Origin: Cytobacillus dafuensis
GTDB taxonomy: Bacteria > Bacillota > Bacilli > Bacillales > Cytobacillaceae
Length of the DNA: 64,000 bases
Direction of reading: 5' to 3'
Assembly: GCF_007995155.1 (NCBI RefSeq)
Contig: NZ_CP042593.1
Location: 3,390,001 to 3,454,000, forward strand
The translations under genes were made by a program, and so were the position numbers. Position 1 is the stretch's first letter, and each line of letters begins with the position of its first letter. Below the pieces are notes generated by a model. That model was not told where the DNA came from. It saw only the letters and a program-made list of their open reading frames with translations, and made no database searches. Shown one piece after another: positions 31,704 to 41,597 of the stretch.

Positions 31704-31917
31704 AGTGAAACTTCCATCAGTGGGAGTTTTTCGACGCACAGGACGTGCTAGTGCCGAAGTTGCCACAGAACGCGGCGTTCTTAGTCGGCCTTCATCCCCC
31801 ACTGATGGTTAGTTGAACCAATCGGGCCTTTACGGGCAGTTGATCCCCCTCTTAGGTTTCTTTGATTCTCTCGCAACCTTAAAGTGAGGGTCTTACTGCC
31901 CGTTAATCTGCGATAAA
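31704..31917. repeat. Repeat family B, copy B1, between hrcA and grpE
   Basis: Starts AGTGAAACTTCCATCAGTGGG and ends TACTGCCCGTTAATCTGCGATAAA. Stem 1 is CCATCAGTGGG with CCCACTGATGG. Stem 2 is ACGGGCAGT with ACTGCCCGT, extended inside by further pairing. Its stem-1 loop holds the double mini-hairpin module in reverse orientation (about 31733-31787, with ACAGGACGTG and GCCACAGAACGCGGC). Confidence 0.87.
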
Positions 31918-31987
31918 TCTATAACAGACATAGGGAAAGGGATGGAGATCAATCATATTGCCCCATCCTTAATCAATATTTCCAACG

Positions 31988-33019
31988 TCAATTTCTTTGA
32001 TACAGTTTCGTCAAAACAGATGACAAGTCTGTACTAATATAATCTAATAGACTAATGACTCGTGAATATTCCATTCTTGTCGGACCTAATATGGCAATCG
32101 TACCTAGCTGTTCTGTTCCAATAGAATAGGTAGCTGTAATTAAACTGCAATTTTCCATCGCAGAATTTTTATTTTCTTTACCTATTTTAATATTGATCCC
32201 AGTCTTATTTTTTCGAATGAGATCATAAATACTATCTTCCTGTTCAATCATTTGCATCAAACTTTTAATTTTATCTAAATCATGGAACTCTGGCTGGCTT
32301 AGCATATTAGATTTCCCGCCAAAGAATAATTTTTCATGTACAGGAATTTTGAGCGAATCGGCAATTGAATGAAGAATGTAATCGTAATTATTAATATGCT
32401 GCCTTAAAAGAATTGCAACCTCTTTATACATTTTGTCATTCAAGCTTTCAATTGGTACACCTGATAGGCGATCATTTAAGATATTTACTAATTTTTCAAG
32501 CTCATTTGCATCCATCGATTCTGGTAATTGAAACATGCGATTTTCTACTAGTCCTGAGTCAGTTACGATAATGGCTATTGCAGTCTGATTATTTAATGGG
32601 ACAATCTGAATTTTCTTCAATTTATTGTCCTTAACAGCCGGCCCCAAAACAATTGAAGTATAATTTGTAAGCTCAGATAAAATCTTTGCTGATTTTTGCA
32701 CAATCTTTTCTAGCTCAAAAATTCTTTCAGCGAAAATCGATTTTAGCTCGTGAACTTCATGCTGATTTAGTTGTTGAGGAGAAAGCAAATGATCCACATA
32801 ATATCGATACCCTCTCTCCGAAGGAATTCTTCCTGATGAGGTGTGTGTTTTTTCAATAAACCCCAGCTCTTCTAAATCAGCCATTTCATTACGGATAGTC
32901 GCAGAGCTAAATGCTATTTTGTCCTTTTTCGACAAACTTCTTGAACCGACTGGCTGCGCAGATTGAATAAAATCATCAACAATTACTTGAAATATCAATA
33001 ATTGGCGATCAGTCAACAC
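31988..33019 (-). CDS. hrcA: Heat-shock repressor HrcA
   Basis: Repressor of class I heat-shock genes that binds CIRCE and is stabilised by GroEL. The 343-residue product equals the B. subtilis length. It has an N-terminal winged helix ([39 protein letters not shown]) and the C-terminal effector domain. The frame opens at 33040 inside CIRCE; the GTG at 33019 follows GAGGTGATAACT and is the better start. First gene of the dnaK cluster. Confidence 0.96.
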   Translation of the reverse strand: MLTDRQLLIFQVIVDDFIQSAQPVGSRSLSKKDKIAFSSATIRNEMADLEELGFIEKTHTSSGRIPSERGYRYYVDHLLSPQQLNQHEVHELKSIFAERIFELEKIVQKSAKILSELTNYTSIVLGPAVKDNKLKKIQIVPLNNQTAIAIIVTDSGLVENRMFQLPESMDANELEKLVNILNDRLSGVPIESLNDKMYKEVAILLRQHINNYDYILHSIADSLKIPVHEKLFFGGKSNMLSQPEFHDLDKIKSLMQMIEQEDSIYDLIRKNKTGINIKIGKENKNSAMENCSLITATYSIGTEQLGTIAILGPTRMEYSRVISLLDYISTDLSSVLTKLYQRN

Positions 33020-33033
33020 AGTTATCACCTCTG

Positions 33034-33060
33034 TTAGCACTCCATGCTCGTGAGTGCTAA
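33034..33060 (-). promoter_or_regulatory. CIRCE operator
   Basis: Perfect inverted repeat TTAGCACTC, 9 nt, GAGTGCTAA, just upstream of hrcA and downstream of its promoter. HrcA binding here gives autoregulated heat-shock control of the cluster. Confidence 0.96.
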
Positions 33061-33070
33061 TTCTATTAAT

Positions 33071-33099
33071 AAATTATCAAATCAAGAGTTTTGTGTCAA
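33071..33099 (-). promoter_or_regulatory. Sigma-A promoter of the hrcA-dnaK cluster
   Basis: Minus strand TTGACA (33099-33094), 17-nt spacer, TAATTT (33076-33071). The CIRCE element follows within the transcription start region. Confidence 0.7.
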
Positions 33100-33111
33100 T
33101 AAAAAACGATT

Positions 33112-34245
33112 TTACTTCAAAAAAGATTGAAACACTTCATTTCCTAGGAAACGACCTTTTTTCGTTAACTGAATAAAATTGTCTGATACCTTAATTAATT
33201 CACGATCAATAAGCTCTCTCAATTCCTTATTAAATAATTCAAGCGGATTTTCTGCAAATTTCCCTATAAATCGAGAAATGGATACACCATCTGTTTTTCG
33301 TAGTCCTAAAAACATTTCCTCTTCTATTTGCTCTTTTACTGTCACATGATGCTTTTCAATAATCGGCATTTTCCCTTGACTCAGAGCTTCCATATATTTT
33401 TTTAGTGGACCATGATTAGAAATACGATTGCCATTCACATATCCATGAGCACCTGCGCCAAAACCGTAATACCATTCATTATTCCAATAGGTTAAATTAT
33501 GCCTGCTTTGATAGCCAGGTTTGGAAAAGTTGCTAATCTCATATTGCCTGAATCCGTGCTTATCCATCTCTTCCATTAATAATTGGTACATCTCAGCCTC
33601 AATATCTTCTCCAGGTGTTGGCAGCTGACCTTTTCTCATTAAATTATAAAAAACAGTTTTTGGCTCTATGATTAAAGAATACCCAGAATAGTGCATGATA
33701 TTTAACTTAAATGAGGTTTCGAGTGTTTCCTTAAAATCCTCTAATGTTTGTCCTGGCAAACTATAGATAAGGTCAATACTAATGTTTTCAAAGCCCGTAC
33801 GTTTAGCCGACTCTACTGAGTGAAAGACATCCTTTGCACGATGAGCTCGTCCAATTCTCTTTAATAATTCATCATTAAACGTTTGCACACCGAAGCTAAT
33901 TCTATTAACACCAGCATCATATAAAATCTTTAGCTTCTCTTCAGACAAGTCCCCTGGGTTGGCTTCAAAAGTAAACTCTGATTCTTCGCTATACGGCAAA
34001 TGCTCCTTAATCATGCTGCATAACTTTTCTAGCTGGCGTTCATTTAATGCAGTTGGAGTTCCGCCACCAATAAAAATCGATTGTAAGTGATCAGTTGGTG
34101 TTTCATGTAAGGTTAGCTCCATCTCTTTTCCTAGTAAATCAAGGTATTCATCTACTGGCTGTCCTTGTAGATAAAATTTATTAAAATCACAGTAATGACA
34201 AATATGCTCGCAAAACGGAATATGAATATATGCTGCTTTAATCAA
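33112..34245 (-). CDS. hemW: HemW-like radical SAM heme chaperone
   Basis: Related to HemN but a heme-trafficking chaperone in the studied members. The 377-residue product has the radical SAM motif CEHICHYCDFNKF near residue 12, FIGGGTPTAL, the SAM-binding FGVQTFND and the C-terminal HemN domain (GFRQYEISNFSKPG, WNNEWYYGFGAGAHGYV). The start is a TTG. Downstream it runs to the hrcA promoter region; upstream, repeat B2 separates it from lepA. Confidence 0.93.
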   Translation of the reverse strand: MIKAAYIHIPFCEHICHYCDFNKFYLQGQPVDEYLDLLGKEMELTLHETPTDHLQSIFIGGGTPTALNERQLEKLCSMIKEHLPYSEESEFTFEANPGDLSEEKLKILYDAGVNRISFGVQTFNDELLKRIGRAHRAKDVFHSVESAKRTGFENISIDLIYSLPGQTLEDFKETLETSFKLNIMHYSGYSLIIEPKTVFYNLMRKGQLPTPGEDIEAEMYQLLMEEMDKHGFRQYEISNFSKPGYQSRHNLTYWNNEWYYGFGAGAHGYVNGNRISNHGPLKKYMEALSQGKMPIIEKHHVTVKEQIEEEMFLGLRKTDGVSISRFIGKFAENPLELFNKELRELIDRELIKVSDNFIQLTKKGRFLGNEVFQSFLK

Positions 34246-34274
34246 ATTCTCACAACCTTTTATTAAAAACTAAT

Positions 34275-34435
34275 AAAGTGAAACTTCCATCAGTGGGGGT
34301 TCTCTTTCATCCCCCACTGATGGTTAGTTGAACCAATCGGGCCTTTACGGGCAGTTGATCCCCCACTTAAAATTCTTTGATTCTCTCGCAACCTTGAAGT
34401 GGGGGTCTTACTGCCCGTTAATCTGCGATAAAGTG
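34275..34435. repeat. Repeat family B, copy B2 (no module in the loop)
   Basis: Best-formed copy. Stem 1 CCATCAGTGGGGG with CCCCCACTGATGG has an 8-10 nt loop. GGTTAGTTGAACCAATC follows, then stem 2 ACGGGCAGT...CCCCCACTT with AAGTGGGGG...ACTGCCCGT. It ends TTAATCTGCGATAAAGTG and lies between lepA and hemW. Confidence 0.9.
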
Positions 34436-34497
34436 AAAAAAAGAGGCTAGACTTGCTTTTACTAAAAAAGCATATCCGCCCCCCATACAAATCAATT

Positions 34498-36339
34498 TTA
34501 TTTTTTCTTCGACGCAGTATCATCCATTTTCAACACAGCCATAAATGCTTCCTGTGGAACTTCAACAGACCCAACCTGCTTCATACGCTTTTTACCTTCT
34601 TTTTGCTTTTCTAAAAGTTTTCGTTTTCGGGAAATATCACCGCCATAGCATTTAGCCAATACGTTTTTCCCCATTGATTTAATCGTTGAACGCGCAATAA
34701 TCTTCTGACCTATTGCTGCTTGAACAGGAACCTCGAATTGTTGACGAGGGATTAGTTCCTTTAGTTTTTCTACGATTACTTTTCCACGCTCATATGCAAA
34801 ATCCTTATGAACAATAAAGCTCAACGCATCCACTTTTTCCGCATTTAAAAGAATATCCATTTTCACAAGTTTGGAAGGCTTATAGCCAATTAATTCATAG
34901 TCAAAGGAAGCATATCCTTTTGTATTTGATTTAAGCTGATCAAAGAAATCATATACAATTTCAGATAATGGTATTTCATACGTAATATTTACACGCGTCT
35001 CATCCATATATTGCATATCAATAAAGATTCCGCGCTTTTCCTGGCAAAGCTCCATGATCGCCCCAACATAGTCATTTGGTGCCATCATTTTTGCTTTTAC
35101 ATACGGCTCTTCAACTCGATCAATTTTTTGTGGATCAGGCATTTTGGATGGATTATCAATTTTAATATTTGACCCATCTGTCAGAATCACATCGTATATT
35201 ACACTTGGAGCTGTAGTAATTAAGTCAATTTTGAATTCACGTTCAATACGCTCTTGAATAATTTCCATATGAAGCAGACCTAAAAATCCGCAGCGGAAAC
35301 CGAATCCGAGTGCTTGAGACGTTTCAGGCTCAAACTGAAGGGCCGAATCATTTAATTCTAGTTTTTCAAGCGCATCGCGCAGATCATTAAACTTCGCACT
35401 GTCAATTGGATATAATCCGCAATACACCATTGGATTTAATCTGCGGTAACCAGGGAGAGCTTCAGTTGCCCCATTCTTAGCATTTGTAATTGTGTCCCCA
35501 ACCCGTGTGTCGCCGACATTTTTAATTGAGGCAGTTAAGAACCCAACATCACCAACTGTCAGCTCGTCAAGGACTTGTGCTTTAGGTGAAAAGACACCTA
35601 CTTCAACAACTTCAAATTCCTTGCCTGTTGCCATCATTCTAATTTTGTCCCCGGCTTTTACAGTTCCCTCAACTACCCTAATATAGGCGATAACACCTCG
35701 ATAGGCATCAAACAATGAGTCGAAAATGAGGGCTTTTAATGGAGCGTCTGGTTCCCCTGTTGGAGCAGGCACTTTCTCAACTACCTGTTCTAAAATTTCC
35801 TCGATCCCAATTCCTGCCTTTGCAGAAGCAAGGACAGCTTCTGAAGCATCAAGACCGATCACTTCTTCAATTTCATTTCGAACACGTTCCGGATCTGCAC
35901 TTGGAAGGTCAATTTTATTAATAATCGGTAAGATTTCAAGATCATTATCAAGCGCTAAATATACATTCGCCAATGTTTGCGCTTCAATTCCTTGTGCAGC
36001 ATCTACGACAAGAATTGCCCCTTCACAAGCAGCAAGGCTACGAGACACCTCATAGGTAAAATCGACATGCCCAGGTGTATCAATGAGATGGAATGTATAA
36101 ACTTCGCCATCTTTTGCTTTATATTTTAATTGAACGGAATTTAATTTTATCGTAATCCCACGTTCTCTTTCTAAATCCATGGAATCTAGAAGTTGATTTT
36201 TCATTTCCCGTGAAGTTAAAGCATTTGTTTTTTCCAAAATACGGTCAGCTAAAGTCGATTTTCCATGATCGATATGTGCGATGATGGAAAAATTTCGAAT
36301 TTTTGATTGTCTTTTAAGTCTTTCTTCTCTATTCATCAT
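34498..36339 (-). CDS. lepA: Elongation factor 4 (LepA)
   Basis: Ribosome-associated translational GTPase. The 613-residue product has G1 [11 protein letters not shown]2 RERGITIK, G3 DTPGHVDF, G4 NKID and the LepA-specific C-terminal domain ([33 protein letters not shown]). Start at ATG 36339 with AGGAG upstream; the next codon is also ATG. In B. subtilis it likewise precedes hemW and hrcA. Confidence 0.97.
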   Translation of the reverse strand: MMNREERLKRQSKIRNFSIIAHIDHGKSTLADRILEKTNALTSREMKNQLLDSMDLERERGITIKLNSVQLKYKAKDGEVYTFHLIDTPGHVDFTYEVSRSLAACEGAILVVDAAQGIEAQTLANVYLALDNDLEILPIINKIDLPSADPERVRNEIEEVIGLDASEAVLASAKAGIGIEEILEQVVEKVPAPTGEPDAPLKALIFDSLFDAYRGVIAYIRVVEGTVKAGDKIRMMATGKEFEVVEVGVFSPKAQVLDELTVGDVGFLTASIKNVGDTRVGDTITNAKNGATEALPGYRRLNPMVYCGLYPIDSAKFNDLRDALEKLELNDSALQFEPETSQALGFGFRCGFLGLLHMEIIQERIEREFKIDLITTAPSVIYDVILTDGSNIKIDNPSKMPDPQKIDRVEEPYVKAKMMAPNDYVGAIMELCQEKRGIFIDMQYMDETRVNITYEIPLSEIVYDFFDQLKSNTKGYASFDYELIGYKPSKLVKMDILLNAEKVDALSFIVHKDFAYERGKVIVEKLKELIPRQQFEVPVQAAIGQKIIARSTIKSMGKNVLAKCYGGDISRKRKLLEKQKEGKKRMKQVGSVEVPQEAFMAVLKMDDTASKKK

Positions 36340-36352
36340 TTCACTCCTACTA

Positions 36353-36395
36353 AGAAAAACGCAAGCGCCTTCATTCCCCTGACAAGACAGGGCCT
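36353..36395. repeat. Short family A derivative upstream of lepA
   Basis: AGAAAAACGCAAGCGCCTTCA followed by CCCCTGACAAGACAGGG. The left edge of family A is recognisable; the rest is gone. Confidence 0.6.
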
Positions 36396-36496
36396 AAATT
36401 TGTCAACATGCACTATTTTTTGATTATAGCAGTCCGTTTATGAAGATTCAATGCTAGTACTAGAGAATGAGTTCGGTTTTTTTCAAAAATAAAAAA

Positions 36497-36513
36497 CGGC
36501 TATTAAGCAGCCG
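36497..36513 (-). terminator. Terminator of gpr-spoIIP-yqxA
   Basis: Stem CGGCT with AGCCG and a 7-nt loop, then TTTTTTATTTTT on the minus strand, beside the yqxA stop. Confidence 0.8.
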
Positions 36514-36858
36514 CTAATTACCGTTTATGAGATCGGTTAAGAAAGTAATCGTGGATTCTGATAGATTTGAAATACCTTCTGAGAGCTTTTTGCCTACTGT
36601 TGAAAAGAAATTAAAGGCTTTCATCTCTTCAAGTTTTTCCTTTTTTTGCTGAAGATCATGGCTAGATATATCCTTTCCAAGAATGGATGCTTGCACCTGT
36701 CCATCCTTTCCATCTTGAAAGGCGAATGCCCCTTTAAGATTAGAATCATGATAGCCCTTCATATTTTGAATGCCTTCATTTGCCTGCTGCATCCCGAATA
36801 GAACAGCCATGAACATGAGAGAGACGAGTAAAAAACTTTTAAGCATAAACCATTTCAT
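36514..36858 (-). CDS. yqxA: YqxA family protein (DUF3679)
   Basis: A 114-residue product with an N-terminal TM segment (LKSFLLVSLMFMAVLFGMQ) and an extracytoplasmic region rich in Gly, Lys and Asp. It is the conserved small gene between spoIIP and lepA in Bacillus, function unknown. The start ATG has AGGTGATCGG. Cotranscription with spoIIP is likely (20-nt gap), which would place it in the mother-cell programme; this is inference. Confidence 0.85.
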   Translation of the reverse strand: MKWFMLKSFLLVSLMFMAVLFGMQQANEGIQNMKGYHDSNLKGAFAFQDGKDGQVQASILGKDISSHDLQQKKEKLEEMKAFNFFSTVGKKLSEGISNLSESTITFLTDLINGN

Positions 36859-36877
36859 AACCGATCACCTATCTTTT

Positions 36878-38083
36878 TTATTTCTTTTCATCCTGTCCAT
36901 TTACCGGATTATTAACCTCTTCTGCCTGCCAAAAGAATTCACTGAATACATCTGCTAAAGCCTCTGCCGAACGATTTAATTCTTCAAATGTATTATCTAC
37001 ACCGCCAAATTCTATTAGAATGGCGTTTCCTGATAAATCTTGATTGTAAATACCGTTATTACCCGGGCCTTGCTGTGGCAAAATCCCCCTGCTTAAACCT
37101 TTATACTTTTTATCTAGTCTTTTATGCAGTTCATTTGCTAAGCGTACATTCTTTTCATAATTTAGGTTATCAGTTCCAATAATAAAGGCTAGTTTCGCAT
37201 AAGATTTTCCGTTTATATCTAATGTTGTATACTTTTTCCTCTTAGAATCGCGGTGAATATCGATTAAATAAGATAAATTTCTATCACCAGCTGTAGCGGC
37301 TTGTACAACTGAACGAGATTCTTGATAGGATCGTGGATATTTCCAACCTTTCTTAACAAGATTTCCTTGAACATCCGTTTTATCAACTGTTGTCCCAATG
37401 CCTTTTCTTTCAAGCTCTTCCTTCAGTTTATCTCCAATCTTTGTTACGTTTACTTTGGAATGATGCGCAAAATCTGGATTAGTCACTCCTTTTAAATACG
37501 GAAGAAAGGATTCTCTGTTATGAGTAAAATAAACATACACTACCTTCCGATCCCCAGTCGTATTTAATGGTTTCCCTGAAGATTCCTCTCCAGACGGATT
37601 ATCTAAATTCTCAATATTTTGCAGTGTTGCTTCTTGCTCTGCCATTAAAATCTCTTGGGGTGGAGCAGATTCAAAAGGCATATTTGTATAATTAGTTCCC
37701 TCACCAGCAACAATTATTTCCTTATCATAAATAGAAAAGTACGGTAATTCATTTCCTAGTAAGCTCCTTGGATCATCTAAATTAATATTGGTTGAAAGCT
37801 TAAAAAAAATATTCGTCAAGGTTGGAGAATTAGACGAATCATCCATTCCCTTTGTAAAATGGTGATTCTCCCAACCGAGAAAATGATAGAGCATTTTTCC
37901 CGTTATTTTATTTGCTGCAGTATTCACTGAAGAAGAGCTGAGTCTGTATTCGGGTTTTAAAGACGTCAAAACACCACTTATAGAAAAAATCATCAATAGA
38001 AACAAGAGAAAGCCGCCTATTATTTTTATAAAGGTTGTCCCTTGTATAAAAACAATGTGTCCATTTGTTTTTAAAGGTTTCAT
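36878..38083 (-). CDS. spoIIP: Stage II sporulation protein P (peptidoglycan hydrolase)
   Basis: Amidase and endopeptidase of the DMP complex that thins septal peptidoglycan and drives engulfment. The 401-residue product has a single N-terminal TM helix (IIGGFLLFLLMIFSISGVL) and the SpoIIP catalytic domain with VYFTHNRESFLPYL, SYLIDIHRDS and NAILIEFGGVDN, which carry the His/Glu zinc ligands. It follows gpr by about 68 nt, the conserved order. Confidence 0.95.
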   Translation of the reverse strand: MKPLKTNGHIVFIQGTTFIKIIGGFLLFLLMIFSISGVLTSLKPEYRLSSSSVNTAANKITGKMLYHFLGWENHHFTKGMDDSSNSPTLTNIFFKLSTNINLDDPRSLLGNELPYFSIYDKEIIVAGEGTNYTNMPFESAPPQEILMAEQEATLQNIENLDNPSGEESSGKPLNTTGDRKVVYVYFTHNRESFLPYLKGVTNPDFAHHSKVNVTKIGDKLKEELERKGIGTTVDKTDVQGNLVKKGWKYPRSYQESRSVVQAATAGDRNLSYLIDIHRDSKRKKYTTLDINGKSYAKLAFIIGTDNLNYEKNVRLANELHKRLDKKYKGLSRGILPQQGPGNNGIYNQDLSGNAILIEFGGVDNTFEELNRSAEALADVFSEFFWQAEEVNNPVNGQDEKK

Positions 38084-38151
38084 CTTTCCACCCCTCTTTG
38101 CAAGTCTAGTAATTCATATGACTTTGCTAGGAAAGATAGAACAGAAAAAAA

Positions 38152-39276
38152 TTATCTTGTGTAAAATCCAGCGTTTTTTTGATTAACATTATGATGAAGT
38201 GCTGCGTTTAACCCATTGGCTAAGAGATTTGCCATATCTTCTATAAATACATCAACTTCTTTCGGTGTCACCATCAGATTATGCCCAAGGGGAGATAAAA
38301 CCTCGTATATTAATTTTCTTTTTTCTTCTTCAGGCAATGTTCCGATCATGCCAAGAAATGTCTTTTTATGATGTTCCTCAGGTAAATCTTCTTCTGTTAG
38401 CTTTCTACGTTCACCAAAGCTCATTCCAGCGGGAGCTAATGCTCTAGATGGCCTGTCTCCCTCCCGCATTTCTTTCCCAAAATGTTTTAAGATATAGTCA
38501 ATCGTATCACTCGTAATTGAAACAGCATCCACCACTGTCGGCACACCAATCGCAATCACAGGAATTCCAAGCGATTCCTTGCTAATTTCTTTTCGTTTAT
38601 TCCCTACACCTGAACCAGGATGAATGCCAGTATCCGAAATTTGAATAGTAGAATTAACCCTTTCGATTGAACGAGATGCAAGTGCATCAATGGCAATAAC
38701 GAAGTCTGGTTTTATTTTTTCAACAATACCAAGTATAATATCGCTCGTTTCTATTCCTGTAAGCCCCATAACTCCTGGTGCAATGGCACTTACCGGTCGA
38801 TATCCTTCTTCTACACTTTCGGGCTGCAGTTGATAGAGGTGGCGTGTGACAAGCAGGTTCTCACATACTTGAGGCCCTAATGCATCCGGTGTCACATTCC
38901 AATTACCTAAACCAACAACTAAACAGGAGGCGTCGTCTGTAATTCCAAGATTCTTCAAAAACTGAGAAAGCTCCATCGATAATAATTCAACAACCTTTTT
39001 TTGCATCACTGTATCTTGCTGCCGAATCCCAATGGCTTCAATTGTTAAATATTTCCCTTCCTTTTTTCCTATGGATTTTGCTCCCTCTTTTGTCACCTCA
39101 ACGTATGATACTTTCATATCATCCTCTTCTTTTTCCTTTATAATAACCCCTTCTAATTGTGAAAGGTTTTCCTGCTCCTGGACATGTTTCTTACGATCAT
39201 CTATGACCATTTCACGAGCTTCAATGGCTAAATCTGTTCTAATCGAGTATTTACTTAAATCCAATGATTCTTCCAT
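38152..39276 (-). CDS. gpr: Germination protease GPR
   Basis: Degrades small acid-soluble spore proteins on germination. The 374-residue zymogen begins with a short propeptide ([13 protein letters not shown]) before TDLAIEARE, the self-cleavage zone in the family. Then come [20 protein letters not shown] and [12 protein letters not shown]. Expression in the forespore is supported by the sigma-F/G-type promoter just upstream. rpsT lies beyond on the other strand. Confidence 0.96.
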   Translation of the reverse strand: MEESLDLSKYSIRTDLAIEAREMVIDDRKKHVQEQENLSQLEGVIIKEKEEDDMKVSYVEVTKEGAKSIGKKEGKYLTIEAIGIRQQDTVMQKKVVELLSMELSQFLKNLGITDDASCLVVGLGNWNVTPDALGPQVCENLLVTRHLYQLQPESVEEGYRPVSAIAPGVMGLTGIETSDIILGIVEKIKPDFVIAIDALASRSIERVNSTIQISDTGIHPGSGVGNKRKEISKESLGIPVIAIGVPTVVDAVSITSDTIDYILKHFGKEMREGDRPSRALAPAGMSFGERRKLTEEDLPEEHHKKTFLGMIGTLPEEEKRKLIYEVLSPLGHNLMVTPKEVDVFIEDMANLLANGLNAALHHNVNQKNAGFYTR

Positions 39277-39301
39277 ATAGAACCCCTCGCCTTTTGATTA
39301 A

Positions 39302-39331
39302 TAATATGCTTTGCATTCATTCTTGTTATTC
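39302..39331 (-). promoter_or_regulatory. Forespore (sigma-F/sigma-G type) promoter of gpr
   Basis: Minus strand GAATA (39331-39327), 18 nt, CATATTA (39308-39302). It fits the GHATR / CATHHTA consensus and lies 26 nt before the gpr start. Confidence 0.7.
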
Positions 39332-39590
39332 GAACATGAATAACCACTAAAAACAGGTATCTATGTCCTATCCTTTCCTTTTTCTAGCAGAAACATTCCT
39401 ATTCATTTGGCTAAGAGATTTTCTTTGCTCCATTGTAAGGATGGCTAATCCTTTAGCAATTTGTAAGCTGAGTATTGCAATATAACCAAGTGTTTGATAA
39501 AATATCACTTGTTCTTAATAATTGATTGTTAATGAATGTGAAAGTCGAGTTTATATAATCTCGATGCTGTTTTTGCGGGAGGTGAATGGA

Positions 39591-39857
39591 ATGCCAAACA
39601 TTAAATCTGCTATTAAGCGTGTAAAAACAAACGAAGCTAAAAACGCTCAAAACACTATTGCTAAATCTGCAATGCGTACAGCTGTTAAAAAGGTTGATGC
39701 TGCTATCGTAAATAACGATGCTACTGCTGCAAAGGAAACTTTCGCTGCTGCTGCTAGTAAACTAGACAAAGCTGCTGCTAAAGGTCTTATCCACAAAAAC
39801 GCTGCTGCTCGTAAAAAGTCTCGTTTAATGAAAAAAATGAACACTTTAAACGCGTAA
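39591..39857 (+). CDS. rpsT: 30S ribosomal protein S20
   Basis: An 88-residue basic protein of the small subunit, binding 16S rRNA early in assembly. It starts [20 protein letters not shown], has an Ala/Lys-rich middle, and ends [19 protein letters not shown]. The frame is open to 39522, but the ATG at 39591 has GGGAGGTGAATGGA upstream and gives the standard N-terminus. A TATAAT at 39554-39559 is a likely -10; the -35 is weak. Confidence 0.97.
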   Translation: MPNIKSAIKRVKTNEAKNAQNTIAKSAMRTAVKKVDAAIVNNDATAAKETFAAAASKLDKAAAKGLIHKNAAARKKSRLMKKMNTLNA

Positions 39858-39870
39858 GTTTAAAGGTGAT

Positions 39871-39891
39871 GGCTATCTTAAATAGATAGCC
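39871..39891 (+). terminator. Terminator of rpsT
   Basis: Stem GGCTATCT with AGATAGCC, followed by TTTTTATTTT. Confidence 0.9.
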
Positions 39892-39910
39892 TTTTTATTT
39901 TGAAAAAAAA

Positions 39911-39930
39911 AACGACCTGATTTGGTCGTT
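39911..39930 (-). terminator. Terminator of holA
   Basis: Stem AACGACC with GGTCGTT, then a long T-run on the minus strand, back to back with the rpsT terminator. Confidence 0.9.
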
Positions 39931-39942
39931 TTTCCATTCATA

Positions 39943-40962
39943 TTATTTGTGATGTAAACGGAATAAAAACATTTCAATGAGCAATTCCTTATTCATTCCA
40001 CCCGTTTTCATTTGATAATCTGTTTCAGCTAAGCTTTTCATAATGTGTGTGAGTTCTTTATCTCCGAAGACATTGGCTTGTCCTGCGGCTAGCTTAATTC
40101 GAAATGGATGAACTTTTAAATGTCCTGCAATTTGCTGCTGACCGTATCCTCTTCTGGCGAGCTCCTTTACCTGATAAATAAGCCTAAATTGTCCAGTAAT
40201 AATCGATAGGATTTTTATCGGCTCTTCATTCTGTTTTAGTAAATCATAATAAATCCTTAATGCCTCTTCGATTTTGCGGTTAACAATTTTATCAATTAGC
40301 GTAAATATATTCTGTTCTAACGAACGAGAAACTAAATTTTCGACCATATGTACATTAATTCCATTACCTGCACCAGAATATAATGCCAGCTTATCAATTT
40401 CACTCGTTAGCATAAATAAATTTGTCCCAGCTAGAGACAGTATTAATTCGACAGCTTCCTCTTCTATTTCCACATGATTTAATGCTGCGCGTTCTTTAAT
40501 CCAAGATTTTAGCTCTACTTCGTTCAACTTTTTTGCTTCTAGGATTGCAGCATTTCTTTTTAATTCTTTTGTAATCTTTTTTCGTTCATCCAATTTCTCA
40601 TAAGGTGCAATGAAAACAAGGACAGTGAAAGGAGAGGGTTCTTTAATATACGCCTCCAATTTAGACAAATTATGCTCGACTTTTTCCTTCGTCTTTTCAG
40701 AGGTTAAGAAAGCAGGGTTTTGTAAAAAAATTAGTTTTCTTTCTCCCATAAAAGGAAAAGTTTCAGCATCTTCAAGAGCTACATCAATAGGCGTTTCTTC
40801 TAAATCATAGGAAAAAAGATTAAAATCCATTTCTTCCTCATTCAACAAATGATTGATTAAATGCTGCCTTGTTTCATTAATAAGAAATGATTCCACTCCG
40901 TATAATAAATAAATAGGAGCAAACTTTTTAGCTTTTATTTGTTTCCATAAATCAAAAACCAC
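39943..40962 (-). CDS. holA: DNA polymerase III delta subunit
   Basis: Clamp-loader subunit that opens the beta clamp (YqeN in B. subtilis). The 339-residue product has the family start APIYLLYGVESFLINETRQHLI, an AAA+-like fold without Walker A, and the C-terminal domain (QEQNIFTLIDKIVNRKIEEAL-type sequence, then FRLIYQVKELARRGYGQQQIA). The start is a GTG after CGGAG. It stands alone between terminators, facing rpsT. Confidence 0.94.
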   Translation of the reverse strand: MVFDLWKQIKAKKFAPIYLLYGVESFLINETRQHLINHLLNEEEMDFNLFSYDLEETPIDVALEDAETFPFMGERKLIFLQNPAFLTSEKTKEKVEHNLSKLEAYIKEPSPFTVLVFIAPYEKLDERKKITKELKRNAAILEAKKLNEVELKSWIKERAALNHVEIEEEAVELILSLAGTNLFMLTSEIDKLALYSGAGNGINVHMVENLVSRSLEQNIFTLIDKIVNRKIEEALRIYYDLLKQNEEPIKILSIITGQFRLIYQVKELARRGYGQQQIAGHLKVHPFRIKLAAGQANVFGDKELTHIMKSLAETDYQMKTGGMNKELLIEMFLFRLHHK

Positions 40963-40970
40963 TGAATTTC

Positions 40971-41249
40971 GCTCCGTTCACATTAGGATACTTTACCTTT
41001 TATCCTAAAGAAGCTTGGGCGTTTTGACAAGTACAAAGGGAATTGACACGTATCCATTTAACCAAAGTGCCAATTCCCCCATCTATAATGAACGTCGTAA
41101 ATTGAGGCCTAGGATACTCAAATCACGACGGTGCATCACCGTATGAATATTGTTGCCTTACAATTGTAACTTATTTGTGACAACTCTTGTCATCTAAGGA
41201 AAAGCCACGAGGAAAGCTAGATTTTTTTTTTTGAATCGCTTATACTAAA
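40971..41249. other. Intergenic stretch upstream of holA and yqzM
   Basis: Between the divergent genes holA and yqzM. It holds an imperfect palindrome at 41039-41078 (GGGAATTGACAC with GTGCCAATTCCC) without a T-run, perhaps an operator or a small repeat, and AT-rich filler. No ORF is credible. Confidence 0.45.
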
Positions 41250-41378
41250 AGGCGAGCCTTCCATCAATTTACACATTGATGGTTAGTTAGTTCGGAATGT
41301 TATGGGCAGTTATCCTACTAGCTATTTGACATCCATCACTTTGGTGTTGGGATAATACTGCCAATTAATGTAGGAAAT
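41250..41378. repeat. Repeat family B, divergent copy B4
   Basis: CCATCAAT with ATTGATGG forms stem 1, the conserved GGTTAGTTAG follows, and stem 2 is GGGCAGTTATCC with GGATAATACTGCC, then AATTAATGTAGGAAATA. The order matches B1-B3, with base changes on both sides of the stems. It lies directly upstream of yqzM. Confidence 0.7.
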
Positions 41379-41392
41379 AGGAGGGGTAGACT

Positions 41393-41527
41393 GTGAACGA
41401 ATTTGAACAAAATGTCCAAAGTAAAAGAAATGATGCTGTCGACTCTGGAGTAGGCTTTTTCGTATCTTTTGGATTCTTCGCAACATTATTTATTATTGCA
41501 ACAGTCGTTAAAGTTGTAGGTTCATAA
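41393..41527 (+). CDS. yqzM: YqzM family small membrane protein
   Basis: A 44-residue product starting MNEFEQNVQSKRNDAVDSG and continuing into one TM helix (GFFVSFGFFATLFIIATVV). The GTG start has GGAGGGGTAGACT upstream. It is the conserved small ORF between comEC and holA in Bacillus. Function unknown. Confidence 0.9.
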   Translation: MNEFEQNVQSKRNDAVDSGVGFFVSFGFFATLFIIATVVKVVGS

Positions 41528-41550
41528 ATCTACATAGAATGGAATGTACG

Positions 41551-41573
41551 GAGGCTGCATACAATGCAGCCTC
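41551..41573 (+). terminator. Terminator of yqzM
   Basis: Stem GAGGCTGCAT with ATGCAGCCTC and a 3-nt loop, then TTTTC. Confidence 0.82.
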
Positions 41574-41597
41574 TTTTCATTTTCTGATTAATATATC

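Noticed and set aside
35726..36055. Plus-strand ORF opposite lepA
   Set aside because: Shadow frame of a well-conserved gene.
41039..41078. Palindrome GGGAATTGACAC / GTGCCAATTCCC upstream of yqzM as a terminator
   Set aside because: There is no T-run on either strand and no gene ends there. It may be an operator or small repeat but cannot be called.
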